A stretch of 64,000 bases of DNA from Corynebacterium sp. (GCF_022712195.1 NZ_JALAGY010000076.1:55477-119476); one strand, 5' to 3'; counted from the first letter of the stretch, positions 27,301 to 36,445 are shown. Notes: generated by a model not told the origin, from the sequence alone. Program-made: numbers and translations.

Positions 27301-28056
27301 CAGGGGCACCACGCGTGCCTCCTCGCCGGCGTCTGCCAGGGTGTTGACCCAGTGGTCGGGGTGTTCGGCGGCGAGCTGGACGACCCTCACCACAGGGGTG
27401 ATCAGCCGGACCGCCAGGTCCGGCAGTGCGGCGCACAGGGGCCCTGCCTGGAGAGACTCCTCGGCGAGGATCGCCACCACCGCGGCCGCCTCCTCTGCGG
27501 GGGTGGGCAGGGCGTCGTCGGCGAGCCGGCGGGTGTCGATGAGCTCGATGAGCTCCGGGACCCAGTCGGTGGCGATGCCGACGTGGGCGAAGAGCCGTCC
27601 CTTGTCGCCGTCGGAGCCGGCGGCCGCGGCGTCCATGGGGTCGAGGCCGGCACGGGTCAGGATCTCGGCGTAGTCGATCAGGGCGACTCGTTCCGGGGTC
27701 GGCTCCAGGCCCAGGCCGGACCAGAACTCGGACTCGAGCTCCCCGACGACGTTGAGCCGTGCGGCGCGGAACAGCAGCGTGGTCGCGGTCAGGGCCGGGC
27801 AGGTCCGCAGCAGGGCGTCCTCGTCGGCCCCGGCACGGACCTGCCGGGAGAGGAACTCCCCGAAGAATATGGTGATGCGTTCCAGTTCGTCTCCGGTGAT
27901 GTCGAGGTCCACGAAGACTGCGGGGTCACCGCTCAGTTCGCTCAGGCGTCGGGCAAGGTCGATCTGCGTGCTGGACGCCCAGGCGAGGAGATTGTCGGAC
28001 AGGTCGGCGATGGGCCCCTGTGAGGGGCTCTGTGCGGGGCTCGAGGTGTTGCTCAC
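24367..28056 (-). CDS. Large conserved hypothetical protein downstream of smc, 1,229 aa
   Basis: I do not recognise a family. The 1,229-residue protein is soluble, with no signal peptide, membrane helix or P-loop. Residues 1-290 are helical (LSDNLLAWASSTQIDLARRL through LEDVIEELRER). A low-complexity Gly/Thr linker lies at about 305-335. The middle (about 340-840) reads beta-rich, as a chain of Ig-like or jelly-roll domains (EVRWHVDVDGRPAGFRTR, LYIPKSVDITAEEKSVQVIA). The rest (850-1229) is helical and ends in an acidic Ala-rich tail. GTG start; the smc stop is only 11 bases upstream, so it should be cotranscribed with smc. From memory C. glutamicum has a similar large orphan at this locus. 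Confidence 0.85.
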   Translation of the reverse strand: MSNTSSPAQSPSQGPIADLSDNLLAWASSTQIDLARRLSELSGDPAVFVDLDITGDELERITIFFGEFLSRQVRAGADEDALLRTCPALTATTLLFRAARLNVVGELESEFWSGLGLEPTPERVALIDYAEILTRAGLDPMDAAAAGSDGDKGRLFAHVGIATDWVPELIELIDTRRLADDALPTPAEEAAAVVAILAEESLQAGPLCAALPDLAVRLITPVVRVVQLAAEHPDHWVNTLADAGEEARVVPLVLEDVIEELRERPAGTTARRHRVGVGTREDRPRLALDLARQRVVLRLPEQPLETVRGAGDADGGGDGAGVTGSTGVTGTSGGTENDAAAGEVRWHVDVDGRPAGFRTRRSDAPGRPVTETLDLPVRRPVREIGVRDLTHGESWVLPVVDDADPVMVFTRRGKELTDRVSLHHSRVLVVCPQDSTAVDPVADRELPVLGEWPVKAWDGWVIRDLDLSDATSLHVDRPGVARPPMGTVRCVDARQRVWFREPEDVLPAIRTLGGLPVHASSLQAVFPPTVSGAPEIWFLSVSSWAGPDETGEEVTEEEPLEVPAEGGMFDVFDPEAYETPWVGEYLVRLRGPRNESFRHEFAIVEGLDIEAPAGPRLGLAAGLTPVTVSLFPGDKELYIPKSVDITAEEKSVQVIAETDAGDALPLVVEPPRLRFQLPLVGEDPMWRTEALTAPAVEINSAARFRIRPGLPVESPRLVIRDRHGAPVRTLRLGTVDQVTWSVSLSSVKASLPQLTEGSCELEFIADGRSHSVRLVTMRPAEKRTLTYTAPAGTGGPATLTVEPRTDSPAWVWPLTAPWMSARVLSFSAGVAELPPEFTDAGPLSVQFHNRDRFSPLHPAASPGPGALRVDVPGHARPDDGGPWTQLAAYLAGDSEELPEDTDVLTVLWDVLAGWLTGEATADAGAAMHAALARHPREALRAMSRSLVPSTDRPAQFILSGLVHASLRSTTPDPRPGVAWIAALEILGELAATDDDDTAARREIGRRLSSIGGAPLSQTVETGRDATLETSCIDATTVQIAQLSPEQQEAVLSTFFAGSQVVPGALSEENSRLIAVFETFRHREELGQVLADPGLLRVALALLRRIRQTNRQLYTSARVRFDKLDNVDTDNPDNRWALTPVISMILAIAARMHAHGRLGSTGQLSSAYPGWAEIARIVPDLVTGDLVAADAMVLGVYGPDEVDDEADGGAVDAAASEAASEAAIDSVISE

Positions 28057-28067
28057 GTCGAGCCATT

Positions 28068-31000
28068 CTAGGTGGGGTCGACAGGTTCGGCTGGTTTGGG
28101 GTCCATGCGTTGGGAGATCACCCTCGTGACCCCGTCGCCGCGCATGGTCACCCCGTACAGGACGTTGGCGACGTCCATGGTCGGCTTCTGGTGCGTGATG
28201 ACGATGAGCTGCGAATCCTCACGGAGTTCCTCGAACAGGGCGATGAGCCGACGCAGGTTCACGTCGTCCAGCGCGGCCTCCACCTCGTCCATGACGTAGA
28301 AGGGACTGGGCCGGGCACGGAAGATCGCGACGAGCAGGGCCAGGGCGGTGAGCGACTTCTCCCCGCCGGAGAGCAGGGAGAGTCTCTTGACCTTCTTGCC
28401 CGGCGGCCGGGCCTCGACCTCGATACCGGTGGTGAGCATGTCGTCGGGGTCGGTGAGGATCAGGCGGCCTGCCCCTCCGGGGAACAGTGTGGCGAACACC
28501 CGGGGGAACTCGTCCTCGACGTCGTTCCAGGCCTCGGTGAACAGCGCGAGGATGGTGTCGTCGACGTCCTTGATCACCCCTTCGAGGTCGTTGCGGGCCT
28601 TCTCGACGTCGTCGAGCTGGGTGGCCAGGAAGCGGTGGCGTTCCTCGAGAGCGGAGTACTCCTCGAGTGCCAGGGGGTTGACCTTGCCCAGGGAGCGCAG
28701 GGACTTCTCGGCGGCCTTGAGCTCGCGGGTGGCCTCGTCACGGTCGAAGTCCTCTCCGGGGGCCTCCTCCAGCAGCTGGGCGGCGGTCATGCCGAGCTGG
28801 TCCATGGCCTGCTCCAGGGCTTGTTCGATGCGAAGCTGCGCCTGGCTGCGGGCGATCTCGGCGGTGTGGGCGGTGTTGGTGAGGTGGTTGAGTCGCAGGG
28901 TCAGGGTGTTGACCTTGTCCTTGCGTTCGTTCAGGGCCGCCTGCCACCGGCGGTGTGCCTCGTCGGTGCGGGCACGGGTGTTCTCCGCACGCTGCAGTGC
29001 GTCTCGGATCCGCAGGTCGACGCGACGGGCCTGTTCGGCGACGACGCGGGCGCGTTCACGGGCGGCCCGGCGTTTCGCCGCGGCGCGGTTGAACTGTTCC
29101 CGGGCCGCGGCCTCCTGGCGTGCCTGGCGTCGCAGGGCGTCCGCCCGACCCCGGTGGTTGCCGGCGCGTTCCTCGGCGGTGCGCAGCGCCAGCCTCGCCT
29201 CCATCTCCATGGCGCGGGCCTGGGCGAGTGCCTGTGAAGTGGCGTCGCGTTCGGCGGTGGACGGCTCGTCGGAGGTGCCGTCGGTCTCACCGTCGGCGTC
29301 GAGTCTGGCGAGCCGGTCGGCGATCTCGTCGGCCTCGGCGGCGAGGGCGTCGCGCCGTTTCTCGGCCTCGTCCCGCTGGGCGACGGCCTTGTCGAGGAGC
29401 CGTCGTGCCTGCCCGGCGGTGCGTTCGGCGGCCTCGACGCGCTGCCGGGCCGCGGTGAGGCGGGTGCGGTGGTCGCGCACGGCGGCGGTGGCCCCGGCGG
29501 CGGAGGTGCGCAGTTCCTCCGCGGCCTGTTCAGCACCACGGAGGGTGGCCTGCAGGTCGGCCAGTTCCGAGGTGCGTGCGTCGATCTCCGCGGTGGCCTG
29601 GTCGATCCTCGCGGACAGCTCCACCGGGGTGGTGCCGCCGGATCCGGCCGCGACCCATCCCGCGCCGACGACGACTCCGGCCGGGGTCACGGCGCGCAGC
29701 CGGGGGTCCGCGTAGACGACGCGGCGGCCTTCGGCGACGTCGGCGACGGCGACGACGTCGACGAGCAGTGCCGTGACCGCGGGCACGACGGCGTCGGCGA
29801 CGTCGACGTGGTCAAGCAGCCAGTCGGCCGGGCCGTCGCCGCTGTCGAGGCGCCAGGACTCGCCGGCGGCACCGGCACCGTCGCCGGCCAGGAGCACGGT
29901 ACGCCCTTCAGCCGCGTCGACGAGGGCGTCGACTAGCGTGTCTATCGTGTCGGCGTCTTCCCCGGCGAGTCCCGTGGGCAGCACCGCGGCCACGGCCCTC
30001 TCCCAGCCGTCACGGACGGTGAGCAGTTCTGCCAGCGGCCGCAACGGGTCCAGTCCCCTGTCCTCGGCGGCGCGCACGGCGACTGCGGCGCCGTCCGACG
30101 GGCGCAGCCGGTCCCGCCACGCCTCCACTGAGGCCTCCAGTGAGGCGATGGTGCGCTCCAGGTCGCGTTCGGCGGCGCGCAGCTCGGCGACCCGGTGTTC
30201 GGCGACGGTGGACTCCTCGGCCGCGCGTTCTGCGGCGTCCTCCAGTCCGGAGCCCCGGTTCTGAAGGTCGGCGAGGGCGTCGGCGGCGTCGGCCTCCTCC
30301 GTCCCGGTGGTGGCCTCCAGCGACTCTCGCTGTTCCTCGACCGACTGCTCCAGTCGGGCGATCTCCTCCTCCGCGGCGGCGCGGCGTTGCTCGATCGACT
30401 CCTGCTGTGCCAGCAGCCGCACGATGCCCTCCCGGCGGTCGGCGATCGCCCGGACCTGGGCCAGGTGCTCCTGCTCCGCCGCGCGGGCGGCCTCGTCGCG
30501 GGCGGCGACGTCGTCACGGATGCTCTCCAGGCGTTCGGTGGCGACCTCGACCTCCTCGTCGAGCAGCGCCTGCTCCTCCTCCGCCTGTTCAGCGCGGGCG
30601 GTGAGTTCCTCGGGGTCCTGGCCGGTCCAGGTGCCGTCGGCGCCGGAGTCCTGTGCACGGTCGGAGGCGATCCGCAGGGTGGCGGCGTTCTTCTCGGCGA
30701 CGGTGGACAGCCGGAACCACAGGGACTTCGCCGACTCCGCCTCCTCCAGGGCGGTGCGCAGCTCCTCCTCGGTGGTCGCCAGCTCGCCCGTGTGCTCCTC
30801 GAGCGCGGAGCGCTGCTCGGCGATGTCGGCCTCCAGGACGCTGGCCTGGGCGTCGGCGTCGTTGAGTTCGTCGGAGAGCCGGCGGACCTTGTCGGCGGTG
30901 AGCAGCAGCCGGTTGGACCGTATGGTGGCCTGGACCTGCTCGGCGCGTTGGGCAGCCTCTGCCTGGCGGGCCAGCGGTTTGAGCTGTTTGGCCAGTTCGT

Positions 31001-31586
31001 CGGTGAGGTCGTGCAGGCGGTCGAGGTTGCCCTGCATGGAGACGAGTTTGCGTTGCGCCTTCTCCTTACGGCGCCGGTGCTTGAGCACGCCGGCGGCTTC
31101 CTCGATGTAGGCGCGCCGCTCCTCGGGACGGGACTCCAGGATCTGGGCCAGGCGGCCCTGGCCGACGATCACGTGCATCTCGCGGCCGATGCCGGAGTCG
31201 GAGAGCAGCTCCTGGATGTCCATCAACCGGGCCTTGGAACCGTTGATCTCGTACTCGCTGGCACCGTCCCGGAACATCCGGCGGGTCACCGAGACCTCGG
31301 TGTAGTCGATGGGCAGGGCGCCGTCGGCGTTGTCGATGGTCAGGGTGACCTCGGCGCGGCCGAGTGCCTTGCGGTCGCCGGCCCCGGCGAAGATGACGTC
31401 CTCCATCTTGCCGCCGCGCAGTGTCTTCGCCCCCTGCTCCCCCATCACCCAGGCGAGTGCGTCGACGACGTTCGACTTGCCCGATCCGTTCGGCCCGACG
31501 ACCGCGCAGATACCCGGTTCGAGTTTCAGGGTCGTCGCCGACGCGAAGGACTTGAAACCCTTCAGGGTCAACGACTTGAGGTGCAT
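28068..31586 (-). CDS. smc: Chromosome segregation ATPase SMC
   Basis: SMC forms ring-shaped dimers with ScpAB that organise and separate chromosomes. The 1,172-residue product has the Walker A GPNGSGKSNVVDAL near the N-terminus, two long coiled coils (about 165-495 and 660-1000), a hinge (about 500-650), the ABC signature LSLLSGGEKSLTALALL and Walker B FYVMDEVEAALDD at the C-terminus. The start at ATG 31586 gives the standard MHLKSLTLKGFKSF opening; the longer frame adds 16 residues and is unlikely. acyP lies 16 bases upstream and the large orphan 11 bases downstream. Confidence 0.97.
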   Translation of the reverse strand: MHLKSLTLKGFKSFASATTLKLEPGICAVVGPNGSGKSNVVDALAWVMGEQGAKTLRGGKMEDVIFAGAGDRKALGRAEVTLTIDNADGALPIDYTEVSVTRRMFRDGASEYEINGSKARLMDIQELLSDSGIGREMHVIVGQGRLAQILESRPEERRAYIEEAAGVLKHRRRKEKAQRKLVSMQGNLDRLHDLTDELAKQLKPLARQAEAAQRAEQVQATIRSNRLLLTADKVRRLSDELNDADAQASVLEADIAEQRSALEEHTGELATTEEELRTALEEAESAKSLWFRLSTVAEKNAATLRIASDRAQDSGADGTWTGQDPEELTARAEQAEEEQALLDEEVEVATERLESIRDDVAARDEAARAAEQEHLAQVRAIADRREGIVRLLAQQESIEQRRAAAEEEIARLEQSVEEQRESLEATTGTEEADAADALADLQNRGSGLEDAAERAAEESTVAEHRVAELRAAERDLERTIASLEASVEAWRDRLRPSDGAAVAVRAAEDRGLDPLRPLAELLTVRDGWERAVAAVLPTGLAGEDADTIDTLVDALVDAAEGRTVLLAGDGAGAAGESWRLDSGDGPADWLLDHVDVADAVVPAVTALLVDVVAVADVAEGRRVVYADPRLRAVTPAGVVVGAGWVAAGSGGTTPVELSARIDQATAEIDARTSELADLQATLRGAEQAAEELRTSAAGATAAVRDHRTRLTAARQRVEAAERTAGQARRLLDKAVAQRDEAEKRRDALAAEADEIADRLARLDADGETDGTSDEPSTAERDATSQALAQARAMEMEARLALRTAEERAGNHRGRADALRRQARQEAAAREQFNRAAAKRRAARERARVVAEQARRVDLRIRDALQRAENTRARTDEAHRRWQAALNERKDKVNTLTLRLNHLTNTAHTAEIARSQAQLRIEQALEQAMDQLGMTAAQLLEEAPGEDFDRDEATRELKAAEKSLRSLGKVNPLALEEYSALEERHRFLATQLDDVEKARNDLEGVIKDVDDTILALFTEAWNDVEDEFPRVFATLFPGGAGRLILTDPDDMLTTGIEVEARPPGKKVKRLSLLSGGEKSLTALALLVAIFRARPSPFYVMDEVEAALDDVNLRRLIALFEELREDSQLIVITHQKPTMDVANVLYGVTMRGDGVTRVISQRMDPKPAEPVDPT

Positions 31587-31602
31587 GGGCGTGGATTTTA
31601 CC

Positions 31603-31905
31603 TCAGCGGGTGTCGAACCCCGTGTAGTCGCCACGCGGCCCCGTCACCGAATCCACCACGTGGTCCACGTGCCCGGGGGTGTCCCCGGAGCGCAACCAGT
31701 CCAGCAGGGCGCCAGTGGCGTCCCCGGACCCCTCGGCGACCACCAGCACCCGTCCGTCGGGGTAGTTGGACGCGAAGCCGACGAGGCCGAGTTCCAGTGC
31801 CTTCGACCGCGTCGCCCAGCGGAAGCCGACCCCCTGGACCAGTCCGTGGACCCACGCGGTCAGGCGCGTGGTCGGGGCGTCGGTGTGCTGTGCGCGGCCG
31901 GTCAT
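31603..31905 (-). CDS. acyP: Acylphosphatase
   Basis: The 100-residue enzyme hydrolyses acyl phosphates. Both catalytic residues are present in their motifs: Arg in [12 protein letters not shown] (about 19-30) and Asn in ASNYPDGRV (about 46-54). The rest follows the ferredoxin-like fold ([18 protein letters not shown]). The first 14 residues are a short extension. It lies directly upstream of smc, the same arrangement as in other mycolic-acid bacteria. Confidence 0.95.
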   Translation of the reverse strand: MTGRAQHTDAPTTRLTAWVHGLVQGVGFRWATRSKALELGLVGFASNYPDGRVLVVAEGSGDATGALLDWLRSGDTPGHVDHVVDSVTGPRGDYTGFDTR

Positions 31906-31914
31906 GGGGCCAGT

Positions 31915-33393
31915 TTACCCGCGAAGGGTCTGCGCGGGCACGGCCTCGAAGGTGTCGTCCTTGTCGTCCCAGCACTCGACGTTCTTCAGCTCGGGCAGCA
32001 TGCTGCGGCGGAAGACCGGGTCGAGGCCCTGCTTCTTCTGGGCGGTGTAGTTGCGCAGCAGCTTCAGTGCGACCGGGCACAGCGGGATGATGGCGCACAG
32101 GTTGACCACCACCATGATCGCGGTGAATGTGTCTGCGAGCGCCCAGATCACCGGGACGTCCACGATGGCGCCGAGGAAGACGCACACCACGACCAGCACG
32201 CGGAAGCCGAACATGACCGTCGGGTTCTTCGTGAAGTACTCGACGTTGGACTGCGCGAGGTAGTAGTTGCCGATCACCGAGGAGAAGGCCAGGAAGAACA
32301 GGATGAACGTGACGGCGTGGATGCCCCACGTGCCCACCTGGGAGGCCATGGAGTCCTGGGTGAGGCTGGCGCCCTGGACGTCCTCTCCGAACGGCGGGTT
32401 CGACAGCAGGATGATGAAGGCCGTGACGGAACAGACGATGAGGGTGTCGAAGTAGACGCCGAGGGTCTGGACGAGTCCCTGCTTCACCGGGTGGGACACG
32501 GCCGCGGTACCGGCGGCGTTGGGCACCGAGCCCTGGCCCGCCTCGTTGGAGAACAGGCCACGGCGCATGCCGTTCATGAAGGCGGCACCGACAGCGGCAC
32601 CGGCGACCTCGCGGAAGCCGAGGGCGTGTCCGACGATCTGGGCGAAGACGCCCGGGATCTCGGAGAGGTTCATCAGCACCACGACCAGCCCGAGACCGAT
32701 GTAGGCGACCGCCATGAACGGCACGATGACCTGGGTGAAGGAGGCGATGCGCTGCACACCGCCGAAGACGATGACCGCGGTGAGTGCCGCCACGGCGAGC
32801 CCGATGAAGACCTTGAGGGTCATGCCGTCGTTGTCGGCGGAACGGCCCATGGACTCGACGATGGAGTTCGTCTGCAGGGCGTTGTTGATGAACCCGAAGG
32901 TCAAGGTGATGACGATGCCGAAGATGACGGCCAGGACGGGCTTGTTGAGCCCGCGGGTCATGTAGTAGGCCGGGCCACCACGGTAGGCGTTGTTGGCGTA
33001 GTCACGGGTCTTGTAGAGCTGCGCGAGGGTCGCCTCGACGAAGGAGGTGGCGCCGCCGAGGATGGCGATGATCCACATCCAGAACACCGCTCCGGGACCG
33101 CCGAGTGTGATGGCGACCGCCACACCGGCGACGTTGCCGGTGCCCACCCGGGAGGCGGCGGAGATGGTGAACGCCTTGAACGGCGAGATGCCCTTCTTCG
33201 TGGCCGCCCCGGGGTCGCGGCGGAGCATCTCGTCGTCCTCGTACGGTGCTTCGGCGACCGCGCCGAACATCTGGGGAAACAACCGCAGCTGGACCAGGAC
33301 CGTGCGGACACCGAAGTACAGGCCGGCGCCGACGAGAGCCCAGACGACGACGCTCCACACGCCGTCATTCATGGAGGTGATGAAATCCGTCAT
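31915..33393 (-). CDS. Sodium:alanine/glycine symporter (AGCS family)
   Basis: The 492-residue membrane protein imports a small neutral amino acid with sodium. AGCS features include the N-terminal helix WALVGAGLYFGVRTVLVQLR, SRVGTGNVAGVAVAITLGGPGAVFWMW, and FSNEAGQGSVPNAAGTA, the conserved signature after helix 6. About ten helices are predicted, with a polar C-terminus ending in LRG. The ATG at 33393 lacks a clear ribosome-binding site; an ATG 18 bases further in is an alternative. It ends ten bases before the acyP start. Substrate is inferred from the family. Confidence 0.9.
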   Translation of the reverse strand: MTDFITSMNDGVWSVVVWALVGAGLYFGVRTVLVQLRLFPQMFGAVAEAPYEDDEMLRRDPGAATKKGISPFKAFTISAASRVGTGNVAGVAVAITLGGPGAVFWMWIIAILGGATSFVEATLAQLYKTRDYANNAYRGGPAYYMTRGLNKPVLAVIFGIVITLTFGFINNALQTNSIVESMGRSADNDGMTLKVFIGLAVAALTAVIVFGGVQRIASFTQVIVPFMAVAYIGLGLVVVLMNLSEIPGVFAQIVGHALGFREVAGAAVGAAFMNGMRRGLFSNEAGQGSVPNAAGTAAVSHPVKQGLVQTLGVYFDTLIVCSVTAFIILLSNPPFGEDVQGASLTQDSMASQVGTWGIHAVTFILFFLAFSSVIGNYYLAQSNVEYFTKNPTVMFGFRVLVVVCVFLGAIVDVPVIWALADTFTAIMVVVNLCAIIPLCPVALKLLRNYTAQKKQGLDPVFRRSMLPELKNVECWDDKDDTFEAVPAQTLRG

Positions 33394-33608
33394 TTTTCGG
33401 ACGTTACTGCGCGGCACCGCGAAGTCTGGCACCGACCCCCCTGAAAGGTGCGACACGTCACGTCGGGGGACTCAGCACGTTACGCGCATGTTACGTGCGT
33501 GTTTCGTCGAGGGCGAGGTCACCCGGGTCCGATCCTGCTACTCTTCTCCCCGACAGCGTCGGCGTTGAGAATAGTGTGAGAAGACCTCGAGAAGACAGGG
33601 ACCGCACC

Positions 33609-34313
33609 ATGGACAGCACAGGCTCGGCCGGCAACACACTGACCCCACTCGTCGTTCCGCCCACGAGCCAGTGGCAGACCTACTTCGTGTTCGGCTTCTT
33701 CCTCGTCGGAGGTATCGCCATCACCGTCACGACGAAGGACATCACGCCCGGCTACGTCGCGACGATCTTAGGGGTCGCCCTGCTCCTGGCCTATCTCTCC
33801 GTCCACCGGAGGCTGGGTCCGCAGGCCATGCCCCGTTGGCTCACCGCGACGGTGCGTGAGGAAACCGGCATGTTCCGGGTCTCCACCGTCGCCTTCCCGA
33901 GCCTGTTGTCCGCCTTCGCGCTCGCCTCAGGCGTCTGGCTGCTGGCGGATTTCGCGGACTCGTCGGCGATCGAGATCCTGCTCTTCGCGACACTCGCCGT
34001 GGGTGGCCTGTCGACCTTCGGGGGCAGTGCCGTGTGGCTCACCGAGGGCGGGGTGCTGCGCAAGCGGGTCGGGCTGTTGTACCGCCAGAGCGTCCCGGTC
34101 TCGGACACCACGGCCTTCGAGGTGAAGGGCGGTGCGCTGAGGATCACCGGCCAGGGGGACGGCTCAGTCACCACCCGCTTCGTCGGGATCCCGGTACCGG
34201 TGCGCACACTGACCGTCACCCCCAACACCGCCCTCGGGATCAATGTCGCCGGCGTCTACCACCGGCTCCAGCCGCTGTGCGACCCTCACCGGTACGGTCA
34301 GCGCATCGTCTGA
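33609..34313 (+). CDS. Hypothetical membrane protein, 234 aa
   Basis: I do not recognise a named family. It has four predicted membrane helices: TYFVFGFFLVGGIAITVT, VATILGVALLLAYLSV, PSLLSAFALASGVWLLADF and AIEILLFATLAVGGLST. These are followed by a soluble C-terminal domain of about 70 residues with beta strands (VLRKRVGLLYRQSVPVSDTTAFEVKGGALRITG), somewhat like PH-like bPH domains of membrane proteins. It is one of the few rightward genes in this section, and its end overlaps the convergent mutM by 16 bases. Confidence 0.7.
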   Translation: MDSTGSAGNTLTPLVVPPTSQWQTYFVFGFFLVGGIAITVTTKDITPGYVATILGVALLLAYLSVHRRLGPQAMPRWLTATVREETGMFRVSTVAFPSLLSAFALASGVWLLADFADSSAIEILLFATLAVGGLSTFGGSAVWLTEGGVLRKRVGLLYRQSVPVSDTTAFEVKGGALRITGQGDGSVTTRFVGIPVPVRTLTVTPNTALGINVAGVYHRLQPLCDPHRYGQRIV

Positions 34314-35131
34314 CACACCGGGCAGTAGTGGCTCGACCGGTTCATCCACTGTTCCCGCACCATCGCGGTGCCGCATCTCAGGCAGGGTTCGCCCTCACGC
34401 CCGTAGGCGTTGAGTGACCGTGAGAAGTAGCCGGACGCCCCGTTGACGTTCACGTAGAGGTCGTCGAAGGACGTCCCGCCGGCCTCCAGGGCACGGGCCA
34501 TCACCTGCTGTGCCGCCGTGAGGACGCGCAGGACGTCCTGCTGCCGCATGGCGCTCGCCCGTTTCCGTGGGTGTACACCGGCGTCCCAGAGTGCCTCGTC
34601 GGCGTAGATGTTGCCGATCCCGGAGACGACGCTCTGGTCCAGCAGAACCCGCTTGACCTCGGAACGCCGCCGGCGCACGGCCCTGGCCGTGCTCACCGGG
34701 TCGAACTCGGGGTCCATGGGGTCGAGGGCGATGTGCGGCACAGGGTCGGCGCCGGTCAGTTCCCACCGGCCGAAGGTCCGCTGGTCCACGAAAGTGAGCT
34801 CCAGGGGCTCTCCGGAAGCGGTGACAAGCTGCGAACGGATCCGGACGTGCGGCGACACCACGGTCCCGGGAGCCCCGAGCAGCATCTGACCGGACATGCC
34901 CAGGTGGACCAGCAGGTTCCCCCGCTCCCCCAGGTCCAGCCACAGGTACTTGCCGCGACGGCACACGCCGACCACCGTGGCGTCACGGAGCCCGGCGACG
35001 AGCGCCTCCGCACCTCCGTCCTGGCCGCGGACGGCCCGCGGGTGCAGCACCTCGGTGTGCCGGAATCCGGCACCCAGGACGTGCCCGGCCAGTCCACGCC
35101 GGACCACCTCGACCTCAGGGAGCTCAGGCAC
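34298..35131 (-). CDS. mutM: Formamidopyrimidine-DNA glycosylase (Fpg)
   Basis: MutM removes 8-oxoguanine and formamidopyrimidines and nicks the strand. The 277-residue product begins MPELPEVEVVRRGL, with the catalytic N-terminal proline and the P-E pair. It has the conserved Lys in CRRGKYLWLDL, the helix-two-turn-helix SGIGNIYADEALW, and the C-terminal zinc finger CLRCG...HYCPVCQ. The DUF177-rnc-mutM order matches the mycobacterial order Rv2926c-Rv2925c-Rv2924c. It starts four bases after rnc. Confidence 0.97.
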   Translation of the reverse strand: MPELPEVEVVRRGLAGHVLGAGFRHTEVLHPRAVRGQDGGAEALVAGLRDATVVGVCRRGKYLWLDLGERGNLLVHLGMSGQMLLGAPGTVVSPHVRIRSQLVTASGEPLELTFVDQRTFGRWELTGADPVPHIALDPMDPEFDPVSTARAVRRRRSEVKRVLLDQSVVSGIGNIYADEALWDAGVHPRKRASAMRQQDVLRVLTAAQQVMARALEAGGTSFDDLYVNVNGASGYFSRSLNAYGREGEPCLRCGTAMVREQWMNRSSHYCPVCQTMR

Positions 35132-35134
35132 GGC

Positions 35135-35866
35135 TCAGCTCAGGGCCTTGTATGCCTCACGGGCGGCCTGGTGCTCGGCCTCCTTCTTCGTGTGCCCGGT
35201 CCCCTTCCCCCGCACCGTCCCGCCCACGGTGACCGTGGCGTGGAAGGTCTGGTCGTGGGCCGGCCCCTCCGCCTCCGAGGCGTACACCGGGTCACCGGGG
35301 ATCCGGAGGTCGCTGAGCTTCTCCAGCAGCACTGTCTTCCAGTCCATCGTCAGGCCGGTGGACGGCGCGGTGGTGATCCGGTTCTCGAAGATCCGCAGTA
35401 CAGCCTCCCGGGCCGTCCCGAACCCGTGGACGAGGTAGATCGCCCCGAGCATCGCCTCCACCGAGTCGGCGAGGATCGAGTGCTTGTCACTGCCGCCGGT
35501 GAGCATCTCACCACGTCCCAGCAGGATGTACTCCCCCATCCCGAGCTCGCGGGCCACGTCGGCCAGGGCGTACATGTTGACCACCCCGGCACGCATCTTG
35601 GAGATGTCGGCCTCGGAGCGCTCCGGGAACTGCACGTAGAGCTGTTCGGCGACACTGAGCCCCAGTACCGCGTCGCCGAGGAACTCGAGCCGCTCGTTGT
35701 TGGGCAGGTTGCCGTTCTCGTTGGCGAAGGACCGGTGCGACAGTGCCAGGCGGAGCATGTCGTCCGGCAGGTCAACCCCCCATGCCTCCAGCAGCGGGGC
35801 GTGGTCGGTCTTCGAGTAGGCGGCGTCGAGTGCCGCCTCCCCGGTGAGACGGCGCTTACGTGCCAT
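35135..35866 (-). CDS. rnc: Ribonuclease III
   Basis: RNase III cuts double-stranded RNA and processes rRNA precursors. The 243-residue product has the signature NERLEFLGDAVLGL, the second catalytic region DSVEAMLGAIYLVHG with the acidic residues, and a C-terminal dsRNA-binding domain (DWKTVLLEKL through TGHTKKEAEHQAAREAYKAL). The start ATG 35866 shares one base with the DUF177 stop, so the two are coupled; the longer upstream frame is shadow sequence. Confidence 0.97.
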   Translation of the reverse strand: MARKRRLTGEAALDAAYSKTDHAPLLEAWGVDLPDDMLRLALSHRSFANENGNLPNNERLEFLGDAVLGLSVAEQLYVQFPERSEADISKMRAGVVNMYALADVARELGMGEYILLGRGEMLTGGSDKHSILADSVEAMLGAIYLVHGFGTAREAVLRIFENRITTAPSTGLTMDWKTVLLEKLSDLRIPGDPVYASEAEGPAHDQTFHATVTVGGTVRGKGTGHTKKEAEHQAAREAYKALS

Positions 35867-36408
35867 CAGTTGCCCCCCTTCTGCTCGGGGAACTTGTCGG
35901 CGAGGGCGGCCCACCGCGGGTCCACGGTCTCCTCCTCGCCGGAGATCCCGTCCGGAGCCGGGGTTGCGTCGGAGCAGGTCTGGCCGTAGTCCTCGCACAC
36001 CGGGTTGAACGGGAGGTTCAGTCCCGCTTCGTCGACCAGCAGCTGGGTGATGTCCACACGGTCGTCCTGGACCATGTGCGGCTCATCGCCCTCCTCGGCG
36101 TCGTCCCCGGAGATGAAGTCGGGGGTCGTACCGAAGACGTCGCTGACATGGAGCGAGACCTCCTCGCTGATCCCGGTCAGGCAGCGGGAGCACTGGCCGC
36201 TGACCCGGGCGTGGGCCGTGGCGTCCACCAGCAGCGACTCGCCCAGGTTGGTGATGTCGGCCACGACCTCGACCTGTTCCCCCTCGGCGACGCCGAGCAT
36301 CTCACCGCCCAGGCGGACCGGAGAGGCACCGGAGGTCGTCACATGGTGGGGTGTCCCGACGGACACGAGCGGCTCACGGACATCGAGGAGAAAAGGATCG
36401 TTACTCAC
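35866..36408 (-). CDS. DUF177 (YceD) family protein
   Basis: The 180-residue protein belongs to the YceD/DUF177 family, which in plants and bacteria is linked to 23S rRNA accumulation and is usually encoded next to rpmF. Motifs are LVDATAHARVSGQCSRCLTGISEEV (first Cys pair), VDITQLLVDEAGLNLPFNPVCE (the conserved D.xxxxE and second Cys) and DPRWAALADKF at the C-terminus. No rpmF follows; the gene leads straight into rnc with a one-base overlap, as in mycobacteria. Confidence 0.9.
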   Translation of the reverse strand: MSNDPFLLDVREPLVSVGTPHHVTTSGASPVRLGGEMLGVAEGEQVEVVADITNLGESLLVDATAHARVSGQCSRCLTGISEEVSLHVSDVFGTTPDFISGDDAEEGDEPHMVQDDRVDITQLLVDEAGLNLPFNPVCEDYGQTCSDATPAPDGISGEEETVDPRWAALADKFPEQKGGN

Positions 36409-36445
36409 ACCATGTTTCTACCCTCGACACCGGGGGTTGTGCGAA

